From Ornithinibacillus massiliensis (lineage in GTDB: Bacteria > Bacillota > Bacilli > Bacillales > Amphibacillaceae): 64,000 nt of DNA. Below the pieces are notes generated by a model. The model searched no databases. It saw only the letters and a program-made list of their open reading frames with translations, and was not told the DNA's origin. Each line of letters opens with the position of its first letter. Positions within the stretch are counted from its first letter, which is position 1. Made by a program: the position numbers and the translations under genes. The stretch spans positions 186,001 to 250,000 of the forward strand of contig NZ_JAGXBY010000002.1 of the NCBI RefSeq assembly GCF_018310345.1, written 5' to 3'. Shown piece by piece: positions 8,280-16,334 of the stretch.

Positions 8280-9737
8280 ATGGAAAACGACAAACAACCA
8301 CTATTTTCGGATTATGAACAGAACAACACCTATATCCAAGAACGATTACAAGTAGACAAAAACTTCGATATTGTACATTTAGATTTAGAATATGCAGGAA
8401 GAAAAATGTCCATGTTCTTTATTGATGGGTTTGTAAAAGATGACATATTGCATCTGATTATGAAATTTCTAGCTAAACTCGAACCTGATAGTTTAGAGCC
8501 AGATGCACTGACGAAATTATTAAAACGATATCTTCCTTATGTAGAATTAGATGAAGTCGATGACTTGAATCAGGCTGCCGATACTATTTTAGGTGGACCG
8601 ACCGCCTTACTTGTTGAGGGCGTCAATAAGGTTATTATTATTGATGCTAGAACATACCCTGTACGTTCACCAGGGGAGCCTGATTTAGAAAGGGTAGTAA
8701 GAGGGTCAAGAGATGGTTATGTAGAGACAATCGTGTTTAATACTGCTCTGACGAGAAGGAGAGTACGTGATCGCTCATTACGGATGGAATATATGCAAAT
8801 CGGAAGAAGGTCCCAAACGGATATCTGTATTTGTTATTTAGAAGATATAGCCGACCAGAAGAGAGTAGTTGACATAAAGAATAAATTAAAAGAAATTGAC
8901 ACGGATGGTCTTCCGATGGCAGAGAAGACGGTTGAAGAATATATCAGTGGTAGACATTGGAATCCTTTCCCGACAGTAAGGTACACAGAAAGACCAGACA
9001 CAGCTGCAACACATTTATATGAAGGCCATGTTTTAATTATTATTGACGGATCACCAAGCGTAATCATTACACCGACTACCTATTGGCATCACTTACAACA
9101 TGCAGAGGAATATCGTCAAAAGCCTGTTGTTGGAGCATATCTTCGGTTTGTAAGGTTTATTGCAGTATGGGCATCAATCTTTATATTACCGTTATACTTT
9201 CTATTCTCGACCCAACCAGAGCTGCTACCAGTAGAACTAGGATTTATTGGGTTGAGTGAAGTGGGAGCAGTACCAATCTTAATTCAGTTTATCATCGCTG
9301 AAATCGGAATTGATATGCTAAGAATGGCTGCCATACATACTCCTTCATCCTTAGCTACAGCAATTGGCTTAGTTGCAGCTATACTAATAGGACAAGTCGC
9401 AATAGAAGTAGGATTATTTTCCTATGAAGTTATCTTGTATTTAGCAATAGCTGCTATTGGTACTTATGCTACACCTAGCTATGAAATGAGCCTTGCTAAT
9501 CGTCTAGTTCGCATATATTTGTTATTGGTAACGGCAGCTTTTGGTGTGAATGGTTATATGGTAGGAACACTATTATGGATTTTATATACAGTGCGGATGA
9601 AATCTTTCGAAATACCTTATTACTGGCCTGTATTACCATTTTCGTTTCGGGCATTTCGAGATGTATTTATTCGAACGCCAATCCCTCTTAAACGAAAAAG
9701 ACCAACCATTTTACATCCCCAAGACCCAGATCGATAA
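8280..9737 (+). CDS. GerA-family spore germination protein (orphan A subunit, SpoVAF-like)
   Basis: Spore inner-membrane protein of the GerA/SpoVAF family, 485 aa: a large soluble N-terminal domain (about 1-290) followed by four to five membrane helices (about 300-450) and a basic tail. Family landmarks are the GGPTALLVEG region and the RSPGEPDLERVVRGSRDG stretch. Start set at ATG 8280, five bases after GGAGG; an upstream ATG (8220) lacks a ribosome site. GerA subunits normally come as A-B-C operons; no B or C gene is adjacent. The family forms nutrient receptors or, for SpoVAF, a DPA-channel accessory. Weak sigma-G-like elements lie upstream (GAATA at 8222 and AAAACTA at 8244), only suggestive. 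Confidence 0.85.
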   Translation: MENDKQPLFSDYEQNNTYIQERLQVDKNFDIVHLDLEYAGRKMSMFFIDGFVKDDILHLIMKFLAKLEPDSLEPDALTKLLKRYLPYVELDEVDDLNQAADTILGGPTALLVEGVNKVIIIDARTYPVRSPGEPDLERVVRGSRDGYVETIVFNTALTRRRVRDRSLRMEYMQIGRRSQTDICICYLEDIADQKRVVDIKNKLKEIDTDGLPMAEKTVEEYISGRHWNPFPTVRYTERPDTAATHLYEGHVLIIIDGSPSVIITPTTYWHHLQHAEEYRQKPVVGAYLRFVRFIAVWASIFILPLYFLFSTQPELLPVELGFIGLSEVGAVPILIQFIIAEIGIDMLRMAAIHTPSSLATAIGLVAAILIGQVAIEVGLFSYEVILYLAIAAIGTYATPSYEMSLANRLVRIYLLLVTAAFGVNGYMVGTLLWILYTVRMKSFEIPYYWPVLPFSFRAFRDVFIRTPIPLKRKRPTILHPQDPDR

Positions 9738-9756
9738 TTTCGGCTGGGTCTTTTGT
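9721..9756 (+). terminator. terminator overlapping the end of the GerA-like gene
   Basis: AAGACCCAG (9721-9729) pairs with CTGGGTCTT (9744-9752), then TTTTG. The left arm lies within the last codons of the gene. Confidence 0.85.
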
Positions 9757-9811
9757 TGTTATGACTATATCCTTTTTCCTTCATTTGGTATAATAAAGTT
9801 TGGTGATTTAA

Positions 9812-10021
9812 ATGAATACTTTGTATGATGTACTACAACTACTTAAGCGTTTTGGCACGTTTATCTATACGGGTAATCGGTTAGCAGATTTGGAATTAAT
9901 GCAAACGGAGATAAAAGAATTATATTCATATGGACTTATTGATGTTGAGGACTATAGACTATCTCTATTAATTATCCGTCAAGAAATCAACAAACTTCAT
10001 TCTGAAAAAGGTGAGAAATAA
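9812..10021 (+). CDS. yqgQ: YqgQ family protein
   Basis: Small cytosolic helical protein of 69 aa, family of unknown function found next to glucokinase in Bacillaceae. Pattern seen: MNTLYDVLQLLKRFGTFIYT followed by a helical charged region ending in EINKLHSEK. Start ATG 9812 with TGGTGAT upstream. Its stop codon overlaps the glucokinase start by one base (TAATG), so the two are translated as a coupled pair. A nucleic-acid-binding role has been suggested for the fold, but nothing in the sequence tests that. Confidence 0.85.
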   Translation: MNTLYDVLQLLKRFGTFIYTGNRLADLELMQTEIKELYSYGLIDVEDYRLSLLIIRQEINKLHSEKGEK

Positions 10022-10983
10022 TGAATAAATCAATTATTGTTGGAGTAGATATAGGAGGTACTACCGTTAAAATCGGTATCCTCAAAGCTAGCGGCGAAAT
10101 CATGCAAAAATGGGAAATTGAAACAAATAAATCTTCTGATGATACCGCTGTTATGAACGACATCTGGGAATCTGTCTTAGGTAGATTGACAGAATTAGCT
10201 ATTGATTTGCATAATGTTCTTGGAATAGGAATTGGAGCGCCAGGTTTTATTGATGGCGAAAAAGGGTATGTGTATGAAGCAGTAAATCTTGGTTGGAAAG
10301 ATTTTAATCTAGCTGACTATATGTCTAGTAAAACAGGTTTACCAGTATATGTGGAAAACGATGCCAATATTGCCGTTTTAGGTGAAAATTGGTTAGGTGC
10401 GGGTAACCAATCTAATGATATTCTTGCTGTTACTCTAGGAACAGGCGTAGGTGGAGGAGTAATAGCTGGTGGCAAGATCATAAATGGTGTTAATGGGACT
10501 GCAGGTGAAATTGGACATATTACGGTTGATCCAAATGGCTATCCTTGTAATTGTGGTCGTAAGGGATGTTTGGAGACGATTGCTTCTGCTACCGGAATTG
10601 TTCGTCAAGCTGAGAAGTTTATGGAAGACGATCCAAGCTGCAAACTAGCTCAAATACAGAACCAGTACGGAGCGATCACGGCTAAGCATATATTTGAATT
10701 AGCAGCTAATGGCGATGAGAATAGTATTCAAATCGTTAACCATACAGCAGACATATTAGGCCTTGTGTTAGCTAATTTAGCTGTGACAGTAAATCCTTCC
10801 AAAATACTAATCGGTGGAGGCGTGTCAAAGGCTGGAGATCAATTATTACAACCTATTAAGAAATCGTTTACAAAATATGCTTTAGCAAGAACAAGTAGAG
10901 CATGTGAAATTCGAATAGCAGAGCTAGGTAATGATGCTGGAATCATTGGTGCAGCGTATTTAGTAATAGAAAATAGTAACTAG
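10021..10983 (+). CDS. glcK: glucokinase (ROK family)
   Basis: ATP-dependent glucose phosphorylation in the cytosol, feeding glycolysis when sugar enters without the PTS. ROK family, 320 aa. Visible: the phosphate loop DIGGT (10-14), the sugar-binding END (112-114), GEIGH (162-166) and the zinc-binding motif CNCGRKGCLE (176-185), which marks ROK kinases rather than hexokinases. Overlaps yqgQ by one base. The zinc motif is intact, so the protein should be active. A regulator role is unlikely because it lacks the N-terminal helix-turn-helix of ROK repressors. Confidence 0.95.
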   Translation: MNKSIIVGVDIGGTTVKIGILKASGEIMQKWEIETNKSSDDTAVMNDIWESVLGRLTELAIDLHNVLGIGIGAPGFIDGEKGYVYEAVNLGWKDFNLADYMSSKTGLPVYVENDANIAVLGENWLGAGNQSNDILAVTLGTGVGGGVIAGGKIINGVNGTAGEIGHITVDPNGYPCNCGRKGCLETIASATGIVRQAEKFMEDDPSCKLAQIQNQYGAITAKHIFELAANGDENSIQIVNHTADILGLVLANLAVTVNPSKILIGGGVSKAGDQLLQPIKKSFTKYALARTSRACEIRIAELGNDAGIIGAAYLVIENSN

Positions 10984-11017
10984 TAATTAATTTTTCTTCT
11001 ATAAAGTGTCATTATTT

Positions 11018-11046
11018 TGAAACTTTTTTGTTAACTAAAACGTCTA
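11018..11046 (+). promoter_or_regulatory. ECF sigma (SigM-like) promoter upstream of the LTA-synthase gene
   Basis: TGAAAC at 11018-11023, a 17-base spacer, then CGTCTA at 11041-11046. This matches the TGAAAC/CGTC pattern of B. subtilis SigM/SigW/SigX promoters. A transcript from here would have a leader of about 90 bases. A separate TTGACA at 11070 lacks a good -10. Confidence 0.65.
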
Positions 11047-11142
11047 ATAGGATAGCATGTTTTTCCTGATTGACATTTATGTCCTAACAATACTAGCTTG
11101 AAAAACATATAGTAAAGCAGTAATTTCTTAGGAGGAAATAGG

Positions 11143-13008
11143 ATGAAAAGTAAAGGAATAAGGCTTCCTTTATATGTTTTAGCAACTCTATTATTCGGTT
11201 TAAAAACATATATTGTCTATCGTTTTTTATTTTCATTGGATTTAGAGAATTCTATGCAAGAGTTTATCTTATTGATTAACCCATTTGTTTCAGCCTTTTT
11301 AATATTTGGCTTGAGCGTTTGGATTACGAAGCCGGAAAGACAAATGAAGTATGTACGTTATATGATCCTGATCGGCACGTTAATTATTTTTGCCAATCTA
11401 GTATTCTACCGATCTTTCTCTGATTTCATTACAGTTCCACAATTAATCCAAGGTGGAACGATGGGAGATTTAGGATCTAGTATTTTATCTTTGATTAAGA
11501 TGTATGACATTTTACTGTTTCTTGATGTGATTGTCATTTGGTATTTGAGTAAGAAACATCAAGAACTTGTGGTAACGAAATACCCAAGAAGCGGTAAGGT
11601 ATGTGCGTTAGCATTATCACTAGCTCTTTTAGTTGGGAATTTCTTCCTCGCAGAAATGGAGCGACCACAGCTATTTACAAGGGCATTTGATAGGGAATAC
11701 CTAGTGAAATATATTGGGTTATTTAATTACCATGTTTATGATGTTGTATTACATTCAAAGGTAAAAACACAGCATGTATTTGCTGACGGTAGTGAGTTAC
11801 CTACTATCAAGGAGTATGTAGATAATGTCATTGAAACGAATGGGGAATCAGAATTATTCGGGGTAGCAAAAGATAAGAATGTGATATTTATTTCTGCCGA
11901 ATCATTACAAACCTTTGTTATAAATAACACGGTAAATGGTCAAGAAGTTACACCTTTTCTTAATCGTTTAATAGAAGATGAGGATACGTATTATTTTGAG
12001 AATTTCTATCACCAAACAGAGCAAGGGAAGACATCTGACTCTGAATTTTTAACAGAAAACTCACTATACCCGCTTCCAAGAGGTGCTGTGTTCTATACTC
12101 ATGCCCAAAATGATTATTATGCATTACCTGAAATGCTTGGAAATGAAGGGTATCATACGACAGTTTTCCATGCGAATAATGATAGCTTTTATAATCGGGA
12201 TCAAATGTATCCGAGTTTAGGTTTTGATCATTTCTATGATGTCGATGCATATGAAGTAAACGATTATAATAGTGTTGGTTGGGGATTAAAGGATAAGCCA
12301 TTCTTTGAGCAGTCAATGAAATATCTGACCACGCTTACGGAACCGTATTACGCAAAATTTATAACCTTAACCAATCATTTCCCATTTGAACTCGATGAGA
12401 TGGATAAATCAATCGAACGATATGATTCAAATTCTAATACACTGAATAATTACTTTCCAACAGTTCGTTATATGGATGAATCCATTGAGGAATTCTTCCA
12501 GATGCTAAAAGATTCAGGTATCTACGATAAGTCGATTATTATTATAATGGGTGATCATTATGGCATTAGTTCTAATCATAATAAGGCGATGAGCATGTAT
12601 TTAGAGAAGGACGAAATAACACCATATGACCATGTACAATTACAACGTGTTCCTTTATTCATTCACATCCCTGGTCATGGAAAAGGGGAAGCAAGGTCAA
12701 CCATTAGCGGACAAATTGATTTGAAGCCGACGATTCTTAGTCTTTTAGGCATCGAGCATAAAGACGATATTTATTTTGGTAATGATTTATTTGTAGATGA
12801 TCGTAAGGATTATATTGCGCTTCGAAATGGGGACGTTATCACGAACGACTATATCTATACGAATGATAGCTGCTATGACTTTACTAGTGGAGAGGTTCTA
12901 GAAGAGGCGGATACATGTTTCGAGCTTAGCGAAACAGTAAAAAAAGAACTGGAGTATTCAGATAGTATTATCTATGGAGATTTGTTTCGTTTTTTTGACT
13001 CTAGATAA
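11143..13008 (+). CDS. yqgS: lipoteichoic acid synthase family protein (LtaS/YqgS type)
   Basis: Membrane phosphoglycerol transferase of the LtaS family, 621 aa. Five N-terminal membrane helices (about 5-175) are followed by an extracellular sulfatase-fold domain. The catalytic threonine lies in GKTSDSEF (Thr297), and metal-binding residues appear in MGDHYG. These enzymes move glycerol-phosphate from phosphatidylglycerol onto glycolipid to build or prime LTA. B. subtilis has four paralogues; gene order beside yqgQ-glcK points to YqgS, whose exact role is less clear than that of LtaS. ATG follows AGGAGGAAATAGG. The ECF-type promoter upstream suggests cell-envelope-stress control. Confidence 0.9.
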   Translation: MKSKGIRLPLYVLATLLFGLKTYIVYRFLFSLDLENSMQEFILLINPFVSAFLIFGLSVWITKPERQMKYVRYMILIGTLIIFANLVFYRSFSDFITVPQLIQGGTMGDLGSSILSLIKMYDILLFLDVIVIWYLSKKHQELVVTKYPRSGKVCALALSLALLVGNFFLAEMERPQLFTRAFDREYLVKYIGLFNYHVYDVVLHSKVKTQHVFADGSELPTIKEYVDNVIETNGESELFGVAKDKNVIFISAESLQTFVINNTVNGQEVTPFLNRLIEDEDTYYFENFYHQTEQGKTSDSEFLTENSLYPLPRGAVFYTHAQNDYYALPEMLGNEGYHTTVFHANNDSFYNRDQMYPSLGFDHFYDVDAYEVNDYNSVGWGLKDKPFFEQSMKYLTTLTEPYYAKFITLTNHFPFELDEMDKSIERYDSNSNTLNNYFPTVRYMDESIEEFFQMLKDSGIYDKSIIIIMGDHYGISSNHNKAMSMYLEKDEITPYDHVQLQRVPLFIHIPGHGKGEARSTISGQIDLKPTILSLLGIEHKDDIYFGNDLFVDDRKDYIALRNGDVITNDYIYTNDSCYDFTSGEVLEEADTCFELSETVKKELEYSDSIIYGDLFRFFDSR

Positions 13009-13064
13009 CATGTAATAACTAAAAAGTGGTATATTGGCAGCTTAATATGTTTTATGAATAAAGA

Positions 13065-13100
13065 AAAAACTACACATCAGAAACGGAATGTGTAGTTTTT
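13065..13100. terminator. bidirectional terminator
   Basis: Perfect 13-bp stem (13065-13077 with 13088-13100) with A and T runs at the outer ends, between the convergent LTA-synthase and yqgW genes. Confidence 0.85.
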
Positions 13101-13106
13101 CTTCTA

Positions 13107-13289
13107 TTATAGTGATTCCTTTATAGCAGAAATAATGGTGCCTATTGAGAAAAATCCAAATGCTAAAACAGTTAGTGCGGAAAAGATTAGAGCTAAAAAA
13201 TTACGATATTTTAGCTGTCTTACAAAAGAAACAACTGCTACAATTGCAACTACTAAAAAGATAATACCTAAAACTATATGTAGTGACAT
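13107..13289 (-). CDS. yqgW: YqgW-like small membrane protein (DUF2759)
   Basis: A 60-aa protein made of two membrane helices (about residues 4-23 and 31-53) joined by a short basic loop (VRQLKYRN). Function unknown. ATG 13289 is preceded on the minus strand by AAGGAGG at a suitable distance. Lies between the LTA-synthase gene and yqgX, the position of yqgW in B. subtilis (memory), and fits the DUF2759 pattern as I recall it. Only the opposite strand gives a competing frame, which lacks any ribosome site. Confidence 0.75.
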   Translation of the reverse strand: MSLHIVLGIIFLVVAIVAVVSFVRQLKYRNFLALIFSALTVLAFGFFSIGTIISAIKESL

Positions 13290-13462
13290 CGTTACAATAA
13301 ACCTCCTTATACTAAGCTAATCATCTTTGTTTGTTTAATTACGATATTTATATTAATATGTATCATACTACCACATTTATTCTAGTATAAAATTATGGTT
13401 TTGTCGAGAATATCACAAAATATTTCTAATTTCTTCACATTCGAGATAGGAGGAGACAATCA

Positions 13463-14089
13463 ATGGAAATCAAGCAAATCCCATTAGGGCCACTTGGTAC
13501 GAATTGTTATCTTGTACATAATTCCGAACAAGTCATCATAATCGACCCAGGTGGGGATGGAAAGCGATTAATGAATTGGTTGGCAGAAAATAATCTGAAG
13601 CCGATTGCAATCCTGTTAACCCACGCACATTTTGATCATATTGGTGCGGTTGAACTGTTACGTACCCATTACAACATAAAGGTCTATATGCATAAGGAAG
13701 AAGCGACATGGTTAGAGGATCCTAGCCTTAATCGTTCTTTAGCTTTTATTGGTGAGGAAATCATCACTTCAGCACCAGATGTCCTCCTAGGACCCGGTAA
13801 TTTTTCAATTGGTCCATTTGAATTCGACGTACTGTATACCCCAGGGCATTCGCCAGGAAGTATAAGTTATTTAATGCAAGCGGAAAAGGCAATTTTTAGT
13901 GGGGATGTATTATTTAATCGTGGTATTGGTAGGACTGATTTACCTGGTGGTGATTTTGCTACCTTACAAGATACAATATGGAATACTTTGTATAAATTAG
14001 CCAATGAAATTACGGTATACCCGGGGCATGGTCCAACAACGACCATTGGTGAGGAGAAAAGGTATAACCCATTTATACCCCAAAAATAG
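13463..14089 (+). CDS. yqgX: metallo-beta-lactamase-fold hydrolase YqgX
   Basis: Cytosolic glyoxalase II-like hydrolase, 208 aa. The metal site THAHFDH is at 53-59, with further ligand histidines in TPGHSPGS and VYPGHGPTT and the bridging aspartate in FSGDVLF. Substrate unproven: Bacilli use bacillithiol rather than glutathione, so hydrolysis of S-acyl-bacillithiol or another thioester is the likely reaction, inferred from the family. ATG follows TAGGAGGAGA. It is shorter than classical glyoxalase II (about 255 aa), lacking the C-terminal helices that bind glutathione, in keeping with a different thiol partner. A strong terminator follows. Confidence 0.9.
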   Translation: MEIKQIPLGPLGTNCYLVHNSEQVIIIDPGGDGKRLMNWLAENNLKPIAILLTHAHFDHIGAVELLRTHYNIKVYMHKEEATWLEDPSLNRSLAFIGEEIITSAPDVLLGPGNFSIGPFEFDVLYTPGHSPGSISYLMQAEKAIFSGDVLFNRGIGRTDLPGGDFATLQDTIWNTLYKLANEITVYPGHGPTTTIGEEKRYNPFIPQK

Positions 14090-14094
14090 ATAAA

Positions 14095-14137
14095 ACAAAA
14101 ACCCTGCGACGAATCCATATGTAAGCAGGGTTTTTGT
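14095..14137. terminator. bidirectional terminator between yqgX and yqgY
   Basis: 13-bp perfect stem (14095-14107 with 14125-14137) with T-rich outer ends in both directions. Confidence 0.9.
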
Positions 14138-14140
14138 TCC

Positions 14141-14383
14141 TTAATGCCCGAAACCAGGCACTAAAATAAATTCTGAATACCATGTAAAACCTATCATGAA
14201 AACAGTACAATAAGCTCCGAACAAGTACATGTACATACGCTCAGATAATTTCAAATAACTTACTGTTAGGAAAAATACCGTTTGAACTAGGAATAGTAAA
14301 GAAGTGTTGACCATACCGCCAACATAAAACATTACCGTAAAGATACCAGTCCAAAAGGCAAGGACTCTAAACATTCTGTCCAT
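14141..14383 (-). CDS. yqgY: YqgY-like small membrane protein (DUF2626)
   Basis: 80-aa integral membrane protein with three hydrophobic helices (about 6-27, 29-43 and 48-68) and the family's typical start MDRMFRVLAFWTGIF. No known function. Two ATG codons stand in tandem (14386 and 14383) behind AAGGAGGGG; the second gives the better spacing. The gene stands alone between the yqgX terminator and the comG operon, as in B. subtilis (memory). Confidence 0.8.
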   Translation of the reverse strand: MDRMFRVLAFWTGIFTVMFYVGGMVNTSLLFLVQTVFFLTVSYLKLSERMYMYLFGAYCTVFMIGFTWYSEFILVPGFGH

Positions 14384-14499
14384 CATTTCCCCTCCTTTTC
14401 GGTGACGTCATCAATGTTATTATATACAAGTCAAAGAATAATGTAAACGATACATATTATTTGTTTGAAATTTATTAACAAATAAGCAGAGAGTTAAAA

Positions 14500-14892
14500 T
14501 TATTCTATCTCTTGGAATTGATTGGAATTAGGTGCTGGCTTTACCATTTCCGAGACGAATAAGACTTTCGATTGATTCGTTTCTATGTTAAAGCGTAACT
14601 GAATAAACTCTCCATACCCCTTAGACCGTATGTTTACTATCCCGTTAGGAAATTGATAGGTTAGGTTTTCATCCTTATTTTGGGGAACGTAGTCTTTTTT
14701 ATACGTTATATAACTCATTTGGAATAGAGTTTGGGCATTGATTTGTTCGATTAAATTATAGGTTATTTTTAAATCATGTTGATAGGCTAACATATTGGTT
14801 GAGAAGTTTAGTAATACGAAGGTAGTCAATAAGAGGACCGAGGGGAGGATAAATCCCTTTTCATTATGGACAAAATCCAATCGTTTTCTCAT
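14500..14892 (-). CDS. comGG: competence pseudopilus minor component ComGG
   Basis: Last gene of the comG operon, 130 aa. It has one N-terminal hydrophobic segment (about 13-34) after KGFILPSV, a prepilin-like leader, then an extracytoplasmic region. Minor pseudopilins ComGD, GE, GF and GG are thought to prime assembly of the ComGC pilus that pulls DNA to the membrane. The sequence is poorly conserved in the family; the call rests on the leader pattern and on being seventh in order. It overlaps comGF by 29 bases. No terminator hairpin is obvious downstream. Confidence 0.85.
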   Translation of the reverse strand: MRKRLDFVHNEKGFILPSVLLLTTFVLLNFSTNMLAYQHDLKITYNLIEQINAQTLFQMSYITYKKDYVPQNKDENLTYQFPNGIVNIRSKGYGEFIQLRFNIETNQSKVLFVSEMVKPAPNSNQFQEIE

Positions 14893-15283
14893 AGTGATCT
14901 CCCTTTAAGGATGTGACGTGAATTGTAAACCCAAATGGTAACGAACTAATTTGAAAACTTTCGATATCGCGTAAATATATTTCATGACCTTTGCCATTCA
15001 ATTGTCTTCGAACTAATTGTCGATATAACTCGATGGTGACAACATCATCATTATATAAATGAAGTACGATTTTATTCGAGTGAGTAGTACAAGCAATGGA
15101 TTGATTGACCTCTCTTTGAATGAAATTAAAAAATTGTTGAATGGATAATTCTTCGTAGTAAGTGTTTTGGTGATGTAATGTATTTAAAATCGCCCCTTGA
15201 ATCGGTATACAGATTATGAGAATTAGTAAACTGAATAATTGATTTAGTAATGTAAAACCTTTTTCACTATTCTTTAACGCCAT
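14864..15283 (-). CDS. comGF: competence pseudopilin-like protein ComGF
   Basis: 139-aa minor pseudopilin-like protein. N-terminus KGFTLLNQLFSLLILIIC is a prepilin-type hydrophobic helix, but with Asn-Gln at the position where the usual glutamate +5 sits (FTLLNQ rather than FTLIE), so leader peptidase processing is uncertain. It overlaps comGE by 17 bases and comGG by 29, so translation is likely coupled. In B. subtilis ComGF associates with the other minor pseudopilins; DNA uptake needs all seven comG genes. Confidence 0.88.
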   Translation of the reverse strand: MALKNSEKGFTLLNQLFSLLILIICIPIQGAILNTLHHQNTYYEELSIQQFFNFIQREVNQSIACTTHSNKIVLHLYNDDVVTIELYRQLVRRQLNGKGHEIYLRDIESFQISSLPFGFTIHVTSLKGDHYEKTIGFCP

Positions 15284-15602
15284 AAAGACATACCTCTTCC
15301 TGTCTGCTGTTTATATTTGTCCAATTTGCACAGCCTTGAATAATATCATCATCCATCACAGTAAATGTCATTCCTATCTCTACTTGTTCTATTGATTCAT
15401 AGTACGTATCGGAAGGGACACCGTACCACAATACTGAATGTAATTCATCATGTAAATGATAAGTGATGGCCCTTTTAAGACTTAGTGCTTCTCTTTCAAG
15501 GGAAATGAATGAAGTTAGAGGAAGGAGAGCAGTGCTAATGACGATTAGCACTGCTAAAGAGACTAATGCCTCTGTCATAGTAAATCCTCTACTGTTTCTC
15601 AA
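15267..15602 (-). CDS. comGE: competence pseudopilin-like protein ComGE
   Basis: Minor pseudopilin, 111 aa when begun at TTG 15602, which has AAAGGA ten bases upstream and gives the short leader MRNSRGFTMTEALVSLAV expected of the family (about 115 aa). The open frame extends 48 codons further, but this part overlaps comGD completely and looks non-coding. The prepilin helix carries the +5 glutamate (FTMTEA). Two cysteines in the C-terminal half could form a disulfide. It overlaps the comGD end by 14 bases. Confidence 0.85.
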   Translation of the reverse strand: MRNSRGFTMTEALVSLAVLIVISTALLPLTSFISLEREALSLKRAITYHLHDELHSVLWYGVPSDTYYESIEQVEIGMTFTVMDDDIIQGCANWTNINSRQEEVCLYGVKE

Positions 15603-16014
15603 TATAACCACGTCCTTTACCAATTGGAAAGACAACGATATAGCTATTTGTTGGTGAGGAAAATTGTATGGTACCCGCATATCTGATCGTTCCGTTTTCA
15701 TTAAAGGAAATGCTTTGAAGTGTGCGTTGATCGATTCTCCAACCATTTGGAAGTTTCCGTTCGATTGGATCTATACTATCGCCAATTAGGGTATAGCTGT
15801 TTTGATCTAGCTTGATTCGTAAATAGTCGTTTGTAACCATAGATTGATTTTGTAAGAAGAGAACATCGTATTGGAATTGCGCTAGAATTTTTTCTTCTGC
15901 TAGCTTTCCTAATAAAGCATGACTTACCGGCACACTAATCGAAAGAATAATTGCCAGAATAGCTAGGGCAACTAACGTTTCCAAGAGGGAAAATCCTAAT
16001 TGTTTATCATTCAT
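15589..16014 (-). CDS. comGD: competence pseudopilin ComGD
   Basis: Minor pseudopilin, 141 aa from ATG 16014. The leader MNDKQLGFSLLETLVALAIL is a classical type IV prepilin motif: cleavage between Gly and Phe, and glutamate at +5. The start overlaps the comGC stop by eight bases without a clear ribosome site, indicating coupled translation; an upstream ATG at 16038 would extend the overlap. The C-terminal region is predicted beta-rich, as in pseudopilin headgroups. Confidence 0.9.
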   Translation of the reverse strand: MNDKQLGFSLLETLVALAILAIILSISVPVSHALLGKLAEEKILAQFQYDVLFLQNQSMVTNDYLRIKLDQNSYTLIGDSIDPIERKLPNGWRIDQRTLQSISFNENGTIRYAGTIQFSSPTNSYIVVFPIGKGRGYIEKQ

Positions 16015-16321
16015 TTTCTGGTGCCGATACGGTTCCATTTACAGAATTATATACAAGCTCATTATTGGAGCATTGCTTTTGATTTTCACGAATATAACCT
16101 TTGTTCACCAGTTCATTGAGGCTAGCTGGAAACGTATGAGAGTCTAAATAAAATGTATCGATTTGAGCTTGTACGACAGAGACTAATGCATCACACCCTT
16201 TACCTTGTGCTTCTTGGCTCTTATTTCCCAAATTAGGGATGATAAGAATCATCAAAACAGAGACTATCATTAATACGACAAGCATTTCGATTAAGGTAAA
16301 TGCTTTTTGGTTTTTAAACAT
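16007..16321 (-). CDS. comGC: major competence pseudopilin ComGC
   Basis: Major subunit of the competence pilus, 104 aa. Prepilin leader KAFTLIEMLVVLMIVSVL (about 6-23), processed by ComC between Ala8 and Phe9 by analogy, with the conserved Glu at +5. The mature domain holds two cysteines (about 43 and 84) that in B. subtilis form an intramolecular disulfide made by BdbCD. It lies 13 bases downstream of comGB. Length is as expected (about 98-110 aa). Confidence 0.95.
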   Translation of the reverse strand: MFKNQKAFTLIEMLVVLMIVSVLMILIIPNLGNKSQEAQGKGCDALVSVVQAQIDTFYLDSHTFPASLNELVNKGYIRENQKQCSNNELVYNSVNGTVSAPENE

Positions 16322-16334
16322 TTAAATCGCCCCT

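Noticed and set aside
15267..15746. Longer comGE frame of 159 codons
   Set aside because: The first 48 codons overlap comGD wholly and delay the prepilin leader, which must be near the N-terminus.
14864..16038. Frameshifts suspected from the overlapping comGD, comGE and comGF frames
   Set aside because: All seven frames keep intact prepilin-type leaders and plausible lengths; overlaps are normal for comG.
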